64,000 nucleotides of DNA. Origin: CAVSRC01 sp963782045 (GTDB taxonomy: Bacteria; Pseudomonadota; Alphaproteobacteria; Rhizobiales; Kaistiaceae). The stretch spans positions 310,001 to 374,000 of the forward strand of contig CAWAIR010000018.1 in the NCBI GenBank assembly GCA_963782045.1, read 5' to 3'. The number at the start of each line of letters is the position of its first letter. The first letter of the stretch is position 1. This document shows positions 44,784 through 53,060 of this stretch, piece after piece. A program made the position numbers and the translations under genes. The notes beneath the pieces are model-generated. The model did no database searches. It was given only the letters and a program-made list of their open reading frames with translations, and was not told where the DNA came from.

Positions 44784-44806
44784 AAACGGCCGTCAGCGAG
44801 TCCCGC
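44784..44806. repeat. 23-base direct repeat, copy 2
   Basis: Same sequence and orientation as 44014-44036, 770 bases apart. It lies at the 3' edge of the gene remnant described at 44800-45003. Confidence 0.6.
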
Positions 44807-45003
44807 TGAGGCTTGATCCGCGCCCTGTCGGCGCCGTGCTTGTCAATGCCGGCTTCGGCAAGGGTGGGCTTGTCGTCACGCGGGACCACATAAGACCCGC
44901 GTGGTCCGTCCTTCTTGCCGCCCGCAGACGCACCTTTCGCCAGCCCTACGCTTGCCCGCTGCGCTGCGATCAACTCGCCGATCTTGCGCTCGGCACGGAT
45001 GCG
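44800..45003 (-). pseudogene. Remnant of a phage-type DNA-binding/ParB-like gene
   Basis: Minus-strand translation RAERKIGELIAAQRASVG, a glycine/lysine-rich linker, then PTLAEAGIDKHGADRARI resembles the N-terminal part of small proteins common in phages and integrative elements (pattern AERKAGE...TLxxxGIxKxxSxRxR). Only about 65 residues survive, with no intact start or remaining domain. The family resemblance is from memory and should be checked. Confidence 0.4.
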
Positions 45004-45073
45004 GCATCGAACAACTTGCTCGCCCCGTGGTTGCGTAGTCTACTAAGTGCTGGGGGAAAGTTTGGGGGCGACA

Positions 45074-45469
45074 ATGAAATGGACCGACGGGGCGAAAGCC
45101 TTGGTATTTTTGGTTCTGGCGGGCTGCGCGTCGGCACCGCCGCCGGTAAAGATGGTGTGGCTGCGAACCGATGGCCAGACTGCACACGACCACCCGGCGC
45201 TGGCGGCCCAATTTGATATCGACCGCAAAATCTGCCTTGGCGAGACGCAAAGGGCCGGAATATCTGCGGCGCCAGTTTACACCAACAACTTCATCGATGC
45301 GGCGATCGTCGCAAATTCAAGGCAACGCCAGATGAATGACGTGGCTGTCGGGTGCATGGCGGGCAAGGGGTACGTCCAGGTTCCCGAGGATCAGGCTGAG
45401 GCGAGGGCAGCGGAATTTCGTGCCGCTACAGCGAGCGGGGCCATCGGCACGACGCCAGCGGGCAAATAA
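45074..45469 (+). CDS. Small lipoprotein of unknown function
   Basis: 131 residues. The N-terminus MKWTDGAKALVFLVLAGCAS has a lipobox (LAGC), so the mature protein is probably lipid-anchored at Cys18. The mature part has two further cysteines (ICLG, VGCM) that could pair. A GGGGGC stretch precedes the ATG. Lipoproteins of this size occur in tRNA-integrated elements of alphaproteobacteria; function unknown. Confidence 0.75.
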   Translation: MKWTDGAKALVFLVLAGCASAPPPVKMVWLRTDGQTAHDHPALAAQFDIDRKICLGETQRAGISAAPVYTNNFIDAAIVANSRQRQMNDVAVGCMAGKGYVQVPEDQAEARAAEFRAATASGAIGTTPAGK

Positions 45470-45485
45470 TCTATTCCCCTTATCG

Positions 45486-46007
45486 ATGGGCGTGCTGCGG
45501 TGGCTTCGAGGATTGTTTGGAGCGGGAGCGGCGAGCGAGTTGACCCGGCGGCGCTTGCCCTATTTCCATACTGTCGCCAAGCAGCGGCCACCTGACGAAT
45601 ACGACGCCGCACAGGTTCAGGGAGAGGTCCAGACGGCCGGCCCGACCCTACGCAGACCCCGAAGGCGGACCATGCCCCCGGTCGAAAGGCCGGGGCTATT
45701 CATTACCGGCGACTTCGCTTACGATTCTCGATGCGGGCATGATCCGCAGTGCCACGTCGTCATCACCGCAAGGCGACACTTCGCACTTCCAACGCATCGC
45801 AACGGCGGCACTCCAACTTTGGAGGCGCTGATGATGCGTCACCTTTCCGACACTGCCGAAGATAACTCGACCGGAAACAATCCGCCCATAGATCGCCTTG
45901 GCGCACGCGGCTTCAACAACCGCCCCGACGCGGACGAATACAGAGAAATGATCGCGCGGCTTAGGGCAGATAGTCGCCGGCCGCCCGTTAAGCGCTCTGG
46001 TTCGTGA
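45486..46007 (+). CDS. Unknown element protein (tentative)
   Basis: 173-residue frame starting MGVLRWLRGLFGAGAAS, then arginine/proline-rich sequence and a more ordered C-terminal part (GARGFNNRPDADEYREMIARL). No family recognised. It ends just before a strong terminator, which supports a transcribed gene. The arginine-rich middle leaves some doubt about the frame. Confidence 0.5.
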   Translation: MGVLRWLRGLFGAGAASELTRRRLPYFHTVAKQRPPDEYDAAQVQGEVQTAGPTLRRPRRRTMPPVERPGLFITGDFAYDSRCGHDPQCHVVITARRHFALPTHRNGGTPTLEALMMRHLSDTAEDNSTGNNPPIDRLGARGFNNRPDADEYREMIARLRADSRRPPVKRSGS

Positions 46008-46016
46008 GCTACTCCG

Positions 46017-46045
46017 GCCCCGGCTGACAACGGCCGGGGCTTTTT
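46017..46045 (+). terminator. Rho-independent terminator
   Basis: Perfect 8-base stem GCCCCGGC/GCCGGGGC with an eight-base loop followed by TTTTT. It closes the plus-strand transcription of the element ten bases after the last gene. Confidence 0.88.
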
Positions 46046-46086
46046 GCGGACATTGCGCGGACACGCAATTTGCTGTCTATGTCCGC
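46046..46086. repeat. GCGGACAC-type octamers in the right arm
   Basis: GCGGACAT at 46046, exact GCGGACAC at 46057 and the reverse one-mismatch ATGTCCGC at 46079, all within 41 bases and ending 40 bases from the right attachment repeat. They mirror the cluster in the left arm. Confidence 0.55.
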
Positions 46087-46126
46087 AAGCCACACCCACC
46101 GATTAACATATTGCATTTGCTAGCGT

Positions 46127-46176
46127 TTTTGGTGAGCGCGTCGGGGCTCGAACCCGAGACCTGCTGATTAAAAGTC
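46127..46176 (-). repeat. Attachment-site repeat, right copy (within intact tRNA-Lys)
   Basis: Identical 50 bases to 35926-35975. This copy is continuous with the 5' half of the tRNA gene, so this is the junction where the tRNA was kept whole. Confidence 0.9.
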
Positions 46177-46205
46177 AGCTGCTCTACCAGCTGAGCTACG
46201 CGCTC
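46130..46205 (-). tRNA. tRNA-Lys (anticodon TTT)
   Basis: Minus strand, 76 bases including encoded CCA. Acceptor stem GAGCGCG pairs with CGCGCTC, discriminator A. D-arm AGCTCAGCTGGTAGAGC, anticodon arm with loop CTTTTAA (anticodon TTT), T-arm GGGTTCGAGCCCC. All four arms are intact. Its 3' half is the integration target of the neighbouring element. Confidence 0.96.
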
Positions 46206-46276
46206 ATCGGCGCCCAACGGCGCGGAATGCGGCGGACACTATAAGTGGCCCCCGGAGGGGTCAATACGCCAGGCGG

Positions 46277-46513
46277 CTAGAACGCCTTGAAGGTCGGGAT
46301 CGTCCGCGTGTCGCGGATGCCTCCGATCGGTTGCACCTTCTCCGTGATGAAATGGCCGATATCGGCCTCCTCCGGCAGGTAGAACTTGACCAGCAGGTCG
46401 TAGTCGCCGGCGGTGGAATAGATTTCCGAGGCGATCTCCGCCTCGGCGATCTCGTCGGCGACCTGATAGGCCTTGCCGAGATCGCATTTGATCTGCACGA
46501 ACAGCGCCCGCAT
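46277..46513 (-). CDS. Stand-alone Lrp/AsnC ligand-binding (RAM) domain protein
   Basis: 78 residues consisting only of the RAM/AsnC_trans_reg domain (MRALFVQIKCDLGKAYQVAD, then STAGDYDLLVKFYLP). It lacks the helix-turn-helix of full Lrp proteins. Such stand-alone domains oligomerise and bind small molecules such as amino acids. It lies between tRNA-Lys and a DUF4864 gene and is common in this position type in Hyphomicrobiales. Start chosen at the ATG matching family length. Confidence 0.9.
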   Translation of the reverse strand: MRALFVQIKCDLGKAYQVADEIAEAEIASEIYSTAGDYDLLVKFYLPEEADIGHFITEKVQPIGGIRDTRTIPTFKAF

Positions 46514-46653
46514 CGGGGCCCTCCAGAAAGCGTGTGGCTGGCGGCAGAACACCAGATCGCCCCGCCCGACACAAGGTCAATGGCGCCGCCCGCCCCTGTT
46601 GAAACTTTGCGGCCCTGCCCTTCGTATCGGAGGAGGCAACCCGGAGGACCGCC

Positions 46654-47094
46654 ATGACGCATCCCCTCAGAGCCTTCATCCGCCTGATCGCTGCCGTAGC
46701 CCTTGTCGGCGCCCTCGCCCTCCCCGCCGCGGCTCAGGAGAGCGCCGGCGACGCGGCCGCTATCCACGCGATCATCCAGAGCCAGATCGACGCCTTCCGC
46801 CAGGACGACGGCTCGACCGCCTACGGCTTTGCCTCGCCGACCATCAAGCAGATCTACCCCTCGGCCGGCGCCTTCATGGATATGGTGCGCGGCCAATACC
46901 AGCCGGTCTACCGGCCGCGGTCGGTGACCTTCGGATCGCTCACCGATTCGCCGGCCGGCCCCGAGCAGCGGGTCTATCTCGTCGGCCCCGACGGCAATCG
47001 CTACGTCGCGCTCTACACGCTCCAGCGCCAGCCGGACGGGACGTGGAAGATCAATGGCTGCGTGCTGCTGCCCGACAATTCGCCGACCGCCTGA
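46654..47094 (+). CDS. DUF4864 domain exported protein
   Basis: 146 residues. Signal peptide (IRLIAAVALVGALALPAAAQ) followed by a DUF4864 domain: AIHAIIQSQIDAFRQDD, AYGFASPTIKQIYPS, and the C-terminal DGTWKINGCVLLPD. The domain is of the NTF2-like size; function unknown. GGAGG precedes the ATG. It converges with tgt, with no gap between the two stops. Confidence 0.92.
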   Translation: MTHPLRAFIRLIAAVALVGALALPAAAQESAGDAAAIHAIIQSQIDAFRQDDGSTAYGFASPTIKQIYPSAGAFMDMVRGQYQPVYRPRSVTFGSLTDSPAGPEQRVYLVGPDGNRYVALYTLQRQPDGTWKINGCVLLPDNSPTA

Positions 47095-48225
47095 TCAGCC
47101 AAGCGGTGGGATGTCGCCCGCCGCCCAGCCGGCCTTCACGGCGGCGCGGAAGTCGTCATAGTGCCCGGCGCGGATGGCTCCGCGGATGTCGGCCATCAGT
47201 CCCTCGTAAAAAGCGAGGTTGTTCCATGACAGCAGCATGGCGCCCAGCATCTCGCCCGATTTCACCAGATGGTGCAGATAGGCGCGGCTGTAGTCGCGCG
47301 CCGCCGGGCAGCCGCTTTCCTCGTCGAGCGGCCGCGGGTCCTCGGCGTGGCGGGCGTTCTTCAGGTTGATCTTGCCGAAGCGCGTATAGGCGACGCCATG
47401 GCGGCCGGCGCGGGTCGGCATGACGCAGTCGAACATGTCGACGCCGCGCGCGACCGACTCGATGATGTCCTCGGGCGTGCCGACGCCCATCAGGTAGCGC
47501 GGCGCGCCCGGCGGCAGCACCGGGCAGGTGGCCTCCAGCATCTTCAGCATCACCGCCTGCGGCTCGCCCACGGCGAGGCCGCCGATGGCGTAGCCGTCGA
47601 AGCCGATGGCTGCGAGCCCTTGCGCCAACTCCACGCGCAGCTCGGCGTCGTCGCCGCCCTGCACGATGCCGAACAGCGCCCGGCCCTCCGGCGAACCGAA
47701 GGCCGCCTTCGAGCGTTCCGCCCAGCGCAGCGACAGGCGCATGGCACGCTCCACCTCGGCGTGCGGGGCGGGCAGCGCGATGCACTCGTCGAGCTGCATG
47801 CGGATGTCGGAATCGAGCAAGCCCTGGATTTCCAGCGACCGCTCCGGGGTCAGCGAGAAGGTCGCCCCGTCGATGTGCGACTGGAAGGTGACGCCGCTCT
47901 CGTCGAGCTTGCGGAGTTGCGCCAGCGACATCACCTGGAAGCCGCCGGAGTCGGTCAATATCGGCCCCGTCCAGCCGGAGAAGGCGTGCAGGCCGCCGAG
48001 CGCCGCCACCCGTTCGGCGCCGGGCCGCAGCATCAGGTGATAGGTGTTGCCGAGGATGATGTCGGCGCCGAGCGCCCTCACCTGGTCCATGTACATCGCC
48101 TTCACCGTGCCGGCGGTGCCGACCGGCATGAAGGCGGGCGTGCGCACGGTGCCGCGGGCGAGCGTGACGGCGCCCGTCCGCGCCGCCCCGTCGCTCGCCG
48201 CGATGGCGAAGGTGAGGCCGGTCAT
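47095..48225 (-). CDS. tgt: tRNA-guanine transglycosylase
   Basis: 376-residue enzyme exchanging guanine-34 for preQ1 in queuosine tRNAs. The base Asp92 (LTDSGGFQVMS) and nucleophile Asp266 (MFDCVMPTR) are present, as is GLAVGE. The zinc site is degenerate: by alignment with the Zymomonas enzyme the ligands Cys-Cys-Cys-His correspond to Ser304, Cys306, Ala309 and Asn335. Downstream of queA, in the usual pairing for queuosine synthesis, but separated by 405 bases of palindromic repeats. Confidence 0.95.
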   Translation of the reverse strand: MTGLTFAIAASDGAARTGAVTLARGTVRTPAFMPVGTAGTVKAMYMDQVRALGADIILGNTYHLMLRPGAERVAALGGLHAFSGWTGPILTDSGGFQVMSLAQLRKLDESGVTFQSHIDGATFSLTPERSLEIQGLLDSDIRMQLDECIALPAPHAEVERAMRLSLRWAERSKAAFGSPEGRALFGIVQGGDDAELRVELAQGLAAIGFDGYAIGGLAVGEPQAVMLKMLEATCPVLPPGAPRYLMGVGTPEDIIESVARGVDMFDCVMPTRAGRHGVAYTRFGKINLKNARHAEDPRPLDEESGCPAARDYSRAYLHHLVKSGEMLGAMLLSWNNLAFYEGLMADIRGAIRAGHYDDFRAAVKAGWAAGDIPPLG

Positions 48226-48630
48226 TCTGCGGACATGCCGGCACGGCATGCCGCCGGCGATGGCCTCCTCCCCCTTGCGGGGGAGGCCGGATTTCCCCGA
48301 TCTGCGCCAGCAGATCGGACTTGGAAATCCGGGAGGGGGGTTTGGGCGAGGCTATGCCGACACCCCTCTCTGGCTGCGCTAACGCCGCGCTGCGCGCGTC
48401 ATAAGCTCCGCCGTCTCCCCCGCAAGGAGGGAGATGGCCCCAACGCAAGTGCGTCGCCCGTTGGCTCTCGATGAGCCCGCCACACTCTCCATCCCTCCCC
48501 GATACGGGGAGGGTGGCTCCGAGCGCAGCGAGAAGACGGGTGGGGTCACCCCACCCACCATGCTTCGCCTGCGGCTTCGCATGGTCCCCCCTCCCCGTTC
48601 CGGGGAGGGATGGGTGCCTCAATCGAGCGC
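48226..48630. repeat. Intergenic palindromic repeat cluster (REP-like)
   Basis: Between queA and tgt. Several GC-rich hairpins: CTCCCCC/GGGGGAG near 48263-48282, CCTCCCCGATACGGGGAGG near 48494, and CCCTCCCCGTTCCGGGGAGGG near 48590, linked by variants of a GGGTGGGGT... segment. Such mosaic palindromic units are frequent between genes of Hyphomicrobiales. No gene is seen here. Confidence 0.65.
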
Positions 48631-49726
48631 TCACTTCCCCCCCTCCGGATGGAGCAGGGACGCATCCCCATACGAATAGAAGCGGTAGCGGGCGGCGATG
48701 GCGTGCCGGTAGGCGGAAAGCATCGTCTCGCGCCCGGCGAAGGCCGAGACCAGCATGAACAGGGTGGACTTCGGCAGGTGAAAGTTGGTCATCATCAGGT
48801 CGACCGCCTTGAACCGGTAGCCGGGCGTGATGAACAGCGACGTGTCGCCGGCAAACGACCGGATGGTGCCGTCGTCGTCGGCCGCGCTTTCCAGGAGCCG
48901 CAGCGAGGTGGTGCCGACCGCCACGATCCGCCCGCCCTCGGCGCGCACCGCGTTCAGCGCCTCGGCCGTTTCGGCGCTCACCGTGCCGCGTCTCGGCGTG
49001 CATGTGGTGGTCGTCGGTCTCCTCCGTCTTGACCGGCAGAAATGTGCCGGCGCCGACGTGGAGGGTGACCATGTGCCGGCTCACCCTCGCCGCGGCGAGA
49101 CGGCCGAACAGCGTCTCGGTGAAATGAAGCCCCGCCGTCGGCGCCGCCACGGCGCCGTCCTGGCGGGCATAGATGGTCTGGTAGTCGCGCTTGTCGAAGC
49201 TGTCCGGCGCCCGCCGGGTGGCGATGTAGGGCGGCAGCGGCACCACGCCGACACTTGTCAGGGCTTCGTCGAGCGCCGGCCCGGAAAGATCGAAGCGCAG
49301 GAACACCTCGCCCGCCTCGCCGCGGTCGACCACCGTCGCATCGAGGCCGGCGAGCAGGCAGGCATTGTCGCCCGCCTCGCGCGCCGCCGCGCCGAAGCGG
49401 ATGCGGTCGCCGATCGCCAGGCGCTTGGCCGGCCGCGCCAGCGCCTCCCAGCGCGCCGGCGCCGTGCGCCGGGTCAGCGTCGCCTCGACCTGGGCGACGC
49501 TGCCGTCGCGGATGCGTTCGCCGGTGAGTCGCGCCGGGATCACCCTGGTGTCGTTGAGCACCAGCGCGTCGCCCGGCCTGAGCAGCCCCGGCAGGTCGCG
49601 AACAAAGCGGTCGGCGGGCCCCTCCCCCGGCTTCACCACCAGCAGGCGGGCCGCGTCACGCGGCATCTTCGGGCGGAGCGCGATCAGCTCCTCGGGCAGG
49701 TCGAAATCGAACAGGTCAACGCGCAT
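48631..49726 (-). pseudogene. queA: S-adenosylmethionine:tRNA ribosyltransferase-isomerase, one frameshift
   Basis: QueA adds the epoxycyclopentane moiety to preQ1-tRNA. The N-terminal 250 residues (MRVDLFDFDLPEELIALRP, LNDTRVIPARL, APTAGLHFTE) are in one frame. After MHAE the frame changes; TVSAETAEALNAVR, VGTTSLRLLES and NFHLPKSTLFMLVSAFAG follow in another to the stop at 48631. Removing one base near 48991 restores MHAERGTVSAET and a normal 364-residue protein. Because QueA is a conserved core enzyme with no other damage, a sequencing indel is the simplest explanation. Confidence 0.88.
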
Positions 49727-49791
49727 CGGCGCTTCCTAGCGGCATCCGCCGCCGGGGGGAAGCGCCGATTTCTGGCGTGGTTTCCGCCGCC

Positions 49792-50226
49792 TCAGCCCTG
49801 CCGGCGATGGCCGCCGAGCACCACCGCCACGCCGAGCGCGATAAGGATCACCGGCCACAGGATGCCCCAGTCGAAACCGGCGAGAAACGAGAGGCCGAAG
49901 ACGACCAGAACCGCGCCGACGATCGCCGTGCTCATCACGCTGCGCGTCATGGCGCCGTCGCGCTGATACATCCGCCACGCGGTCCACAGCGCGCCGAGGC
50001 CGGGCAGGATCAGGAACACCGCCCACCAGTTTTCCGGGATCGGTACGCCGAAATTCCTTAGCAGGAACAGGATGCCGAGGCCGACCAGGATCAGCCCGGC
50101 AATCCACGAGCCGCCCGGGCCCCATGTCATCTCGCGCCGTTCTTCACGCCGCGCATGCCGCGCTTCACGGCGCATTTCGCGCCAGTCCGGCCGCGGACCG
50201 CCGGCATCGCTTGAAGGATCGCTCAT
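49792..50226 (-). CDS. Small membrane protein, LiaF/DUF5668-like
   Basis: 144 residues: a charged N-terminus (REARHARREERREM), a WGPGGSW motif, then four hydrophobic segments in two pairs. It resembles LiaI/LiaF-type transmembrane regions. It has a shorter relative immediately upstream (50293) with the same WGPGG motif, so the two form a tandem pair. Function unknown. Confidence 0.82.
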   Translation of the reverse strand: MSDPSSDAGGPRPDWREMRREARHARREERREMTWGPGGSWIAGLILVGLGILFLLRNFGVPIPENWWAVFLILPGLGALWTAWRMYQRDGAMTRSVMSTAIVGAVLVVFGLSFLAGFDWGILWPVILIALGVAVVLGGHRRQG

Positions 50227-50292
50227 TTGCGTGCCCCACCAAAACAGACTGGCGCGCATTCTATCATGCCGGCGCCGGTGCGATATGGGAGC

Positions 50293-50715
50293 TCAGATGC
50301 GGCGGTTGACGACCGCCCATGCGATGACGAACCCGATCAGCGCGATCGCCCACAGGATGTCCTTGGCCGGCCCCAGGCCGACATGGAACGAGGCGATCAG
50401 CACCAGGAGCGCGGCGAGATGGATGATCGAGGCGACGGTCGTGCGCGTCATGCCCTCGCGCCGGTAGGTGCGCCAGATCGAGCCCACGAAGGTCCCGATG
50501 ATCAGGACGATGACCGCGGCCCACAGGCCGGGCGGGATCGGCGCGCCAGAGAACGCCGCGACGATGGCCCCGGCGATGGCGACCATGACCAGTCCGACGA
50601 ACCACGGCCCGCCCGGCCCCCAGTGCATCCGCCGGCGCTCGTCGTCGCGCGTTTCGGGCCGCTCCTGCGGGCGCTCCTCGCCCGCGCGCGGCCCGATCGA
50701 AGGAACTCGCACCAT
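50293..50715 (-). CDS. Small membrane protein with WGPGG motif
   Basis: 140 residues, similar layout to the protein at 49792: charged N-terminus (RPQERPETRDDERRR), HWGPGGPW, then four hydrophobic segments. The start is placed at the ATG after GGGGCGG; a start nine bases earlier is possible, but still earlier ones would run into the terminator of the cyclophilin gene. Function unknown. Confidence 0.78.
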   Translation of the reverse strand: MVRVPSIGPRAGEERPQERPETRDDERRRMHWGPGGPWFVGLVMVAIAGAIVAAFSGAPIPPGLWAAVIVLIIGTFVGSIWRTYRREGMTRTTVASIIHLAALLVLIASFHVGLGPAKDILWAIALIGFVIAWAVVNRRI

Positions 50716-50725
50716 CCGCCCCATC

Positions 50726-50765
50726 AAAAAAACAGGCCGGTGCATGCGTAGCACGCGCCGGCCTG
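50726..50765 (-). terminator. Rho-independent terminator of the cyclophilin genes
   Basis: Stem CAGGCCGG/CCGGCCTG (50733-50740 and 50758-50765) followed, on the minus strand, by seven T residues (A-run at 50726-50732). It lies 31 bases past the stop of the cyclophilin gene at 50796. Confidence 0.88.
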
Positions 50766-50795
50766 CGGATTGGTAAAGGCGGAAGAGGCTGGGCC

Positions 50796-51260
50796 TCAGG
50801 CCTCCGCCGCCACCTTCATCGAGACGATCTTGTCCGGGTCCTTCACCGGCTCGCCGCGCTTGATCTTGTCGACCGCCTCCATGCCGTCGATGACCTCGCC
50901 CCAGACGGTGTATTGGCCGTCGAGGAAGCGGGCATCGGCGAAGCAGATGAAGAACTGGCTGTCGCCGAAATCCGGGTTCTGGGCGCGGGCCATCGAAACG
51001 GTGCCGCGCACATGCGGCTGCTTGCTGAACTCGGCCTTCAGCTTCTTGCCGGAGCCGCCCATGCCGGTGCCGGTCGGGTCGCCGGTCTGCGCCATGAAGC
51101 CGTCGATGACGCGGTGGAACACGACGCCGTCGTAGAAGCCGTCTTGCACCAGCTCCTTGATGCGCGCCACATGATTGGGCGCGAGGTCGGGGCGCAGCTT
51201 GATGGTGACGCTGCCCGTCGAGGTTTCCATCAGCAGCGTGTCTTGCTTGTCGTCAGCCAT
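50796..51260 (-). CDS. Cytoplasmic peptidyl-prolyl cis-trans isomerase (cyclophilin)
   Basis: 154-residue cyclophilin catalysing proline isomerisation during protein folding. Active-site features: VVFHRVIDGFMAQTGDP (catalytic arginine in FHR), SQFFICFAD, and YTVWGEVIDGMEAVDKI (Trp of the drug-binding loop). No signal peptide, so cytoplasmic. It follows the exported paralogue by nine bases; the two are cotranscribed downstream of coaD, a layout common in Hyphomicrobiales. Confidence 0.96.
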   Translation of the reverse strand: MADDKQDTLLMETSTGSVTIKLRPDLAPNHVARIKELVQDGFYDGVVFHRVIDGFMAQTGDPTGTGMGGSGKKLKAEFSKQPHVRGTVSMARAQNPDFGDSQFFICFADARFLDGQYTVWGEVIDGMEAVDKIKRGEPVKDPDKIVSMKVAAEA

Positions 51261-51269
51261 GGTGTCTCC

Positions 51270-51821
<552 letters not shown>

Positions 51822-51934
51822 CCTTGATCCACCCGTGTCGTTTGAGCGGCACCGCTTCGCGCCGCGGGGGTCGCCGCGGACGGGGATAAAGCAAATGCCG
51901 GCATTGTCCATGGCCTTGTCGCCCGCCGGAGGCC

Positions 51935-52432
51935 TCAGCCGCGGAACTTGCGTTCGATGCGGCGGGCGACCGCCTTGGGCACGAAGGCGGAGACGTCGCC
52001 GCCCATGGAAGCGATCTGGCGGACAAGCGTGGCGGTGATGTGGCGCGTGTCGTGCGAGGCCGGCAGGAACACGGTGCGCAGCCCCGGCGCCATGGTGCAG
52101 TTCATGCCGGCCATCTGCATCTCGTAGTCGAAATCGCTGGCGTCGCGCAGGCCACGGATGAGCATCGTCGCGCCGGCCTCCTGCGCCGCCTCGACCACCA
52201 GGCCGTCGAAGGCGATGGCGCTTGCCCGCTGGCTGGTCTTGCGGCCGAGCGCGGTGATCATGCCGCGCACCATCGTCAGCCGCTCCTCGAGCGTGAACAT
52301 CGGCGATTTGCCGGCATTGATGCCGACGCCGACGACGACGCGGTCGGCGAGCGCCACGGCACCTTGCAGGATGTCGACGTGCCCGTTGGTCACCGGGTCG
52401 AAGGTCCCGGGATAAAAGGCAATCCGCGTCAT
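51935..52432 (-). CDS. coaD: Phosphopantetheine adenylyltransferase
   Basis: 165-residue enzyme of coenzyme A synthesis that adenylates 4'-phosphopantetheine. The nucleotidyltransferase motif GTFDPVTNGH (residues 9-18) is complete; RGLRDASDFDYEMQMAGMN is the typical CoaD block, and ITATLVRQIA replaces the usual SSTLVR variant. Length is standard. First gene of the coaD-cyclophilin-cyclophilin unit. Confidence 0.97.
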   Translation of the reverse strand: MTRIAFYPGTFDPVTNGHVDILQGAVALADRVVVGVGINAGKSPMFTLEERLTMVRGMITALGRKTSQRASAIAFDGLVVEAAQEAGATMLIRGLRDASDFDYEMQMAGMNCTMAPGLRTVFLPASHDTRHITATLVRQIASMGGDVSAFVPKAVARRIERKFRG

Positions 52433-52673
52433 GGCCTGTCGCTTTCCTCGTCGTCCGGCGCCGGTGTCATAGCCCGCCCCCTGCCCCGCGGGCAAGCGCG
52501 GCGCCTTTCCGGGCGGCCGCCGGAACAACGACCATTTTGAGTTAAATTGCTCCGTTTATCAAATACTTACGTGTGTGACCCATATCACAGCAAAACCCTG
52601 GCGGAGCACCTATCTCACCTTCACGAAGAGTGGCCCGCAAGGTCGCCCGGAACCTTAGGAAGAGGATCCGACC

Positions 52674-52934
52674 ATGAACACGAACAAACGCACCTTTCTG
52701 ATGGCGTCGGCTTTCGCCGTTACCGTGGCCGCCGGCCTCACCGGCCTGTCGATGAGCGCCCAGACCAAGGAATCGCCGCTGGCGGATGCCTGCGCCCATG
52801 CCACCTGGCCGATGATCCCGGGCCAGTGCCTGAGCGGCGGCGACGGCGACCGGACGGTACGCACCGTGGCCACCCGCACGGCCGTGGCGCTGCCGGAAAC
52901 CATGGGCGAGCGCTTCGCGCTTGCCTTCAACTAG
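52674..52934 (+). CDS. Small exported protein of unknown function
   Basis: 86 residues with a signal peptide (KRTFLMASAFAVTVAAGLTG). The mature part contains ACAHATWPMIPGQCLSGG, a cysteine pair around WP-IP that recurs in small Hyphomicrobiales proteins, probably forming a disulfide. An AGAGGA stretch precedes the ATG. The 240 bases upstream hold no other gene. It is followed by a second small exported protein. Confidence 0.75.
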   Translation: MNTNKRTFLMASAFAVTVAAGLTGLSMSAQTKESPLADACAHATWPMIPGQCLSGGDGDRTVRTVATRTAVALPETMGERFALAFN

Positions 52935-53060
52935 CCCGAATTTTGCCGAACCGCGGCCACCTCCCTGAACCCCGGCTGAACGCCCCTATCCGGAACCGTT
53001 CAGCATCGATGGTGTTGAATGAGGGAAGTTGAACGGCACGGTTCGCGAAGGAGACGAGAG

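Larger units (their letters stand above)
35926..46176. mobile_element. tRNA-Lys-integrated phage-satellite-like element (about 10.2 kb)
   Basis: Bounded by two perfect 50-base copies of the 3' part of tRNA-Lys(TTT). Contents in order: broken tyrosine integrase, unknown protein, small HTH protein, overlapping tiny genes, SF3 helicase, small gene, terminase large subunit, two unknown proteins, a reverse-strand protein, an exported protein, a gene remnant, a lipoprotein and an unknown protein. There is no portal, capsid, protease or tail gene. This combination (integrase, P4/D5 helicase, terminase, no virion genes) is what phage satellites look like, but a decayed prophage is also possible. The intact tRNA lies at the right end, the integrase at the left. 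Confidence 0.85.

Noticed and set aside
44557..44973. 138-residue minus-strand frame as an intact gene
   Set aside because: Only its first third resembles a known phage-type sequence; the rest reads through the repeat and into antisense of the exported gene. Called as a remnant instead.
47156..49726. An 856-residue minus-strand fusion of QueA with downstream sequence
   Set aside because: Produced by the queA frame break: after MHAE the frame is antisense-like arginine-rich sequence through the repeat cluster and tgt. Not a real fusion.
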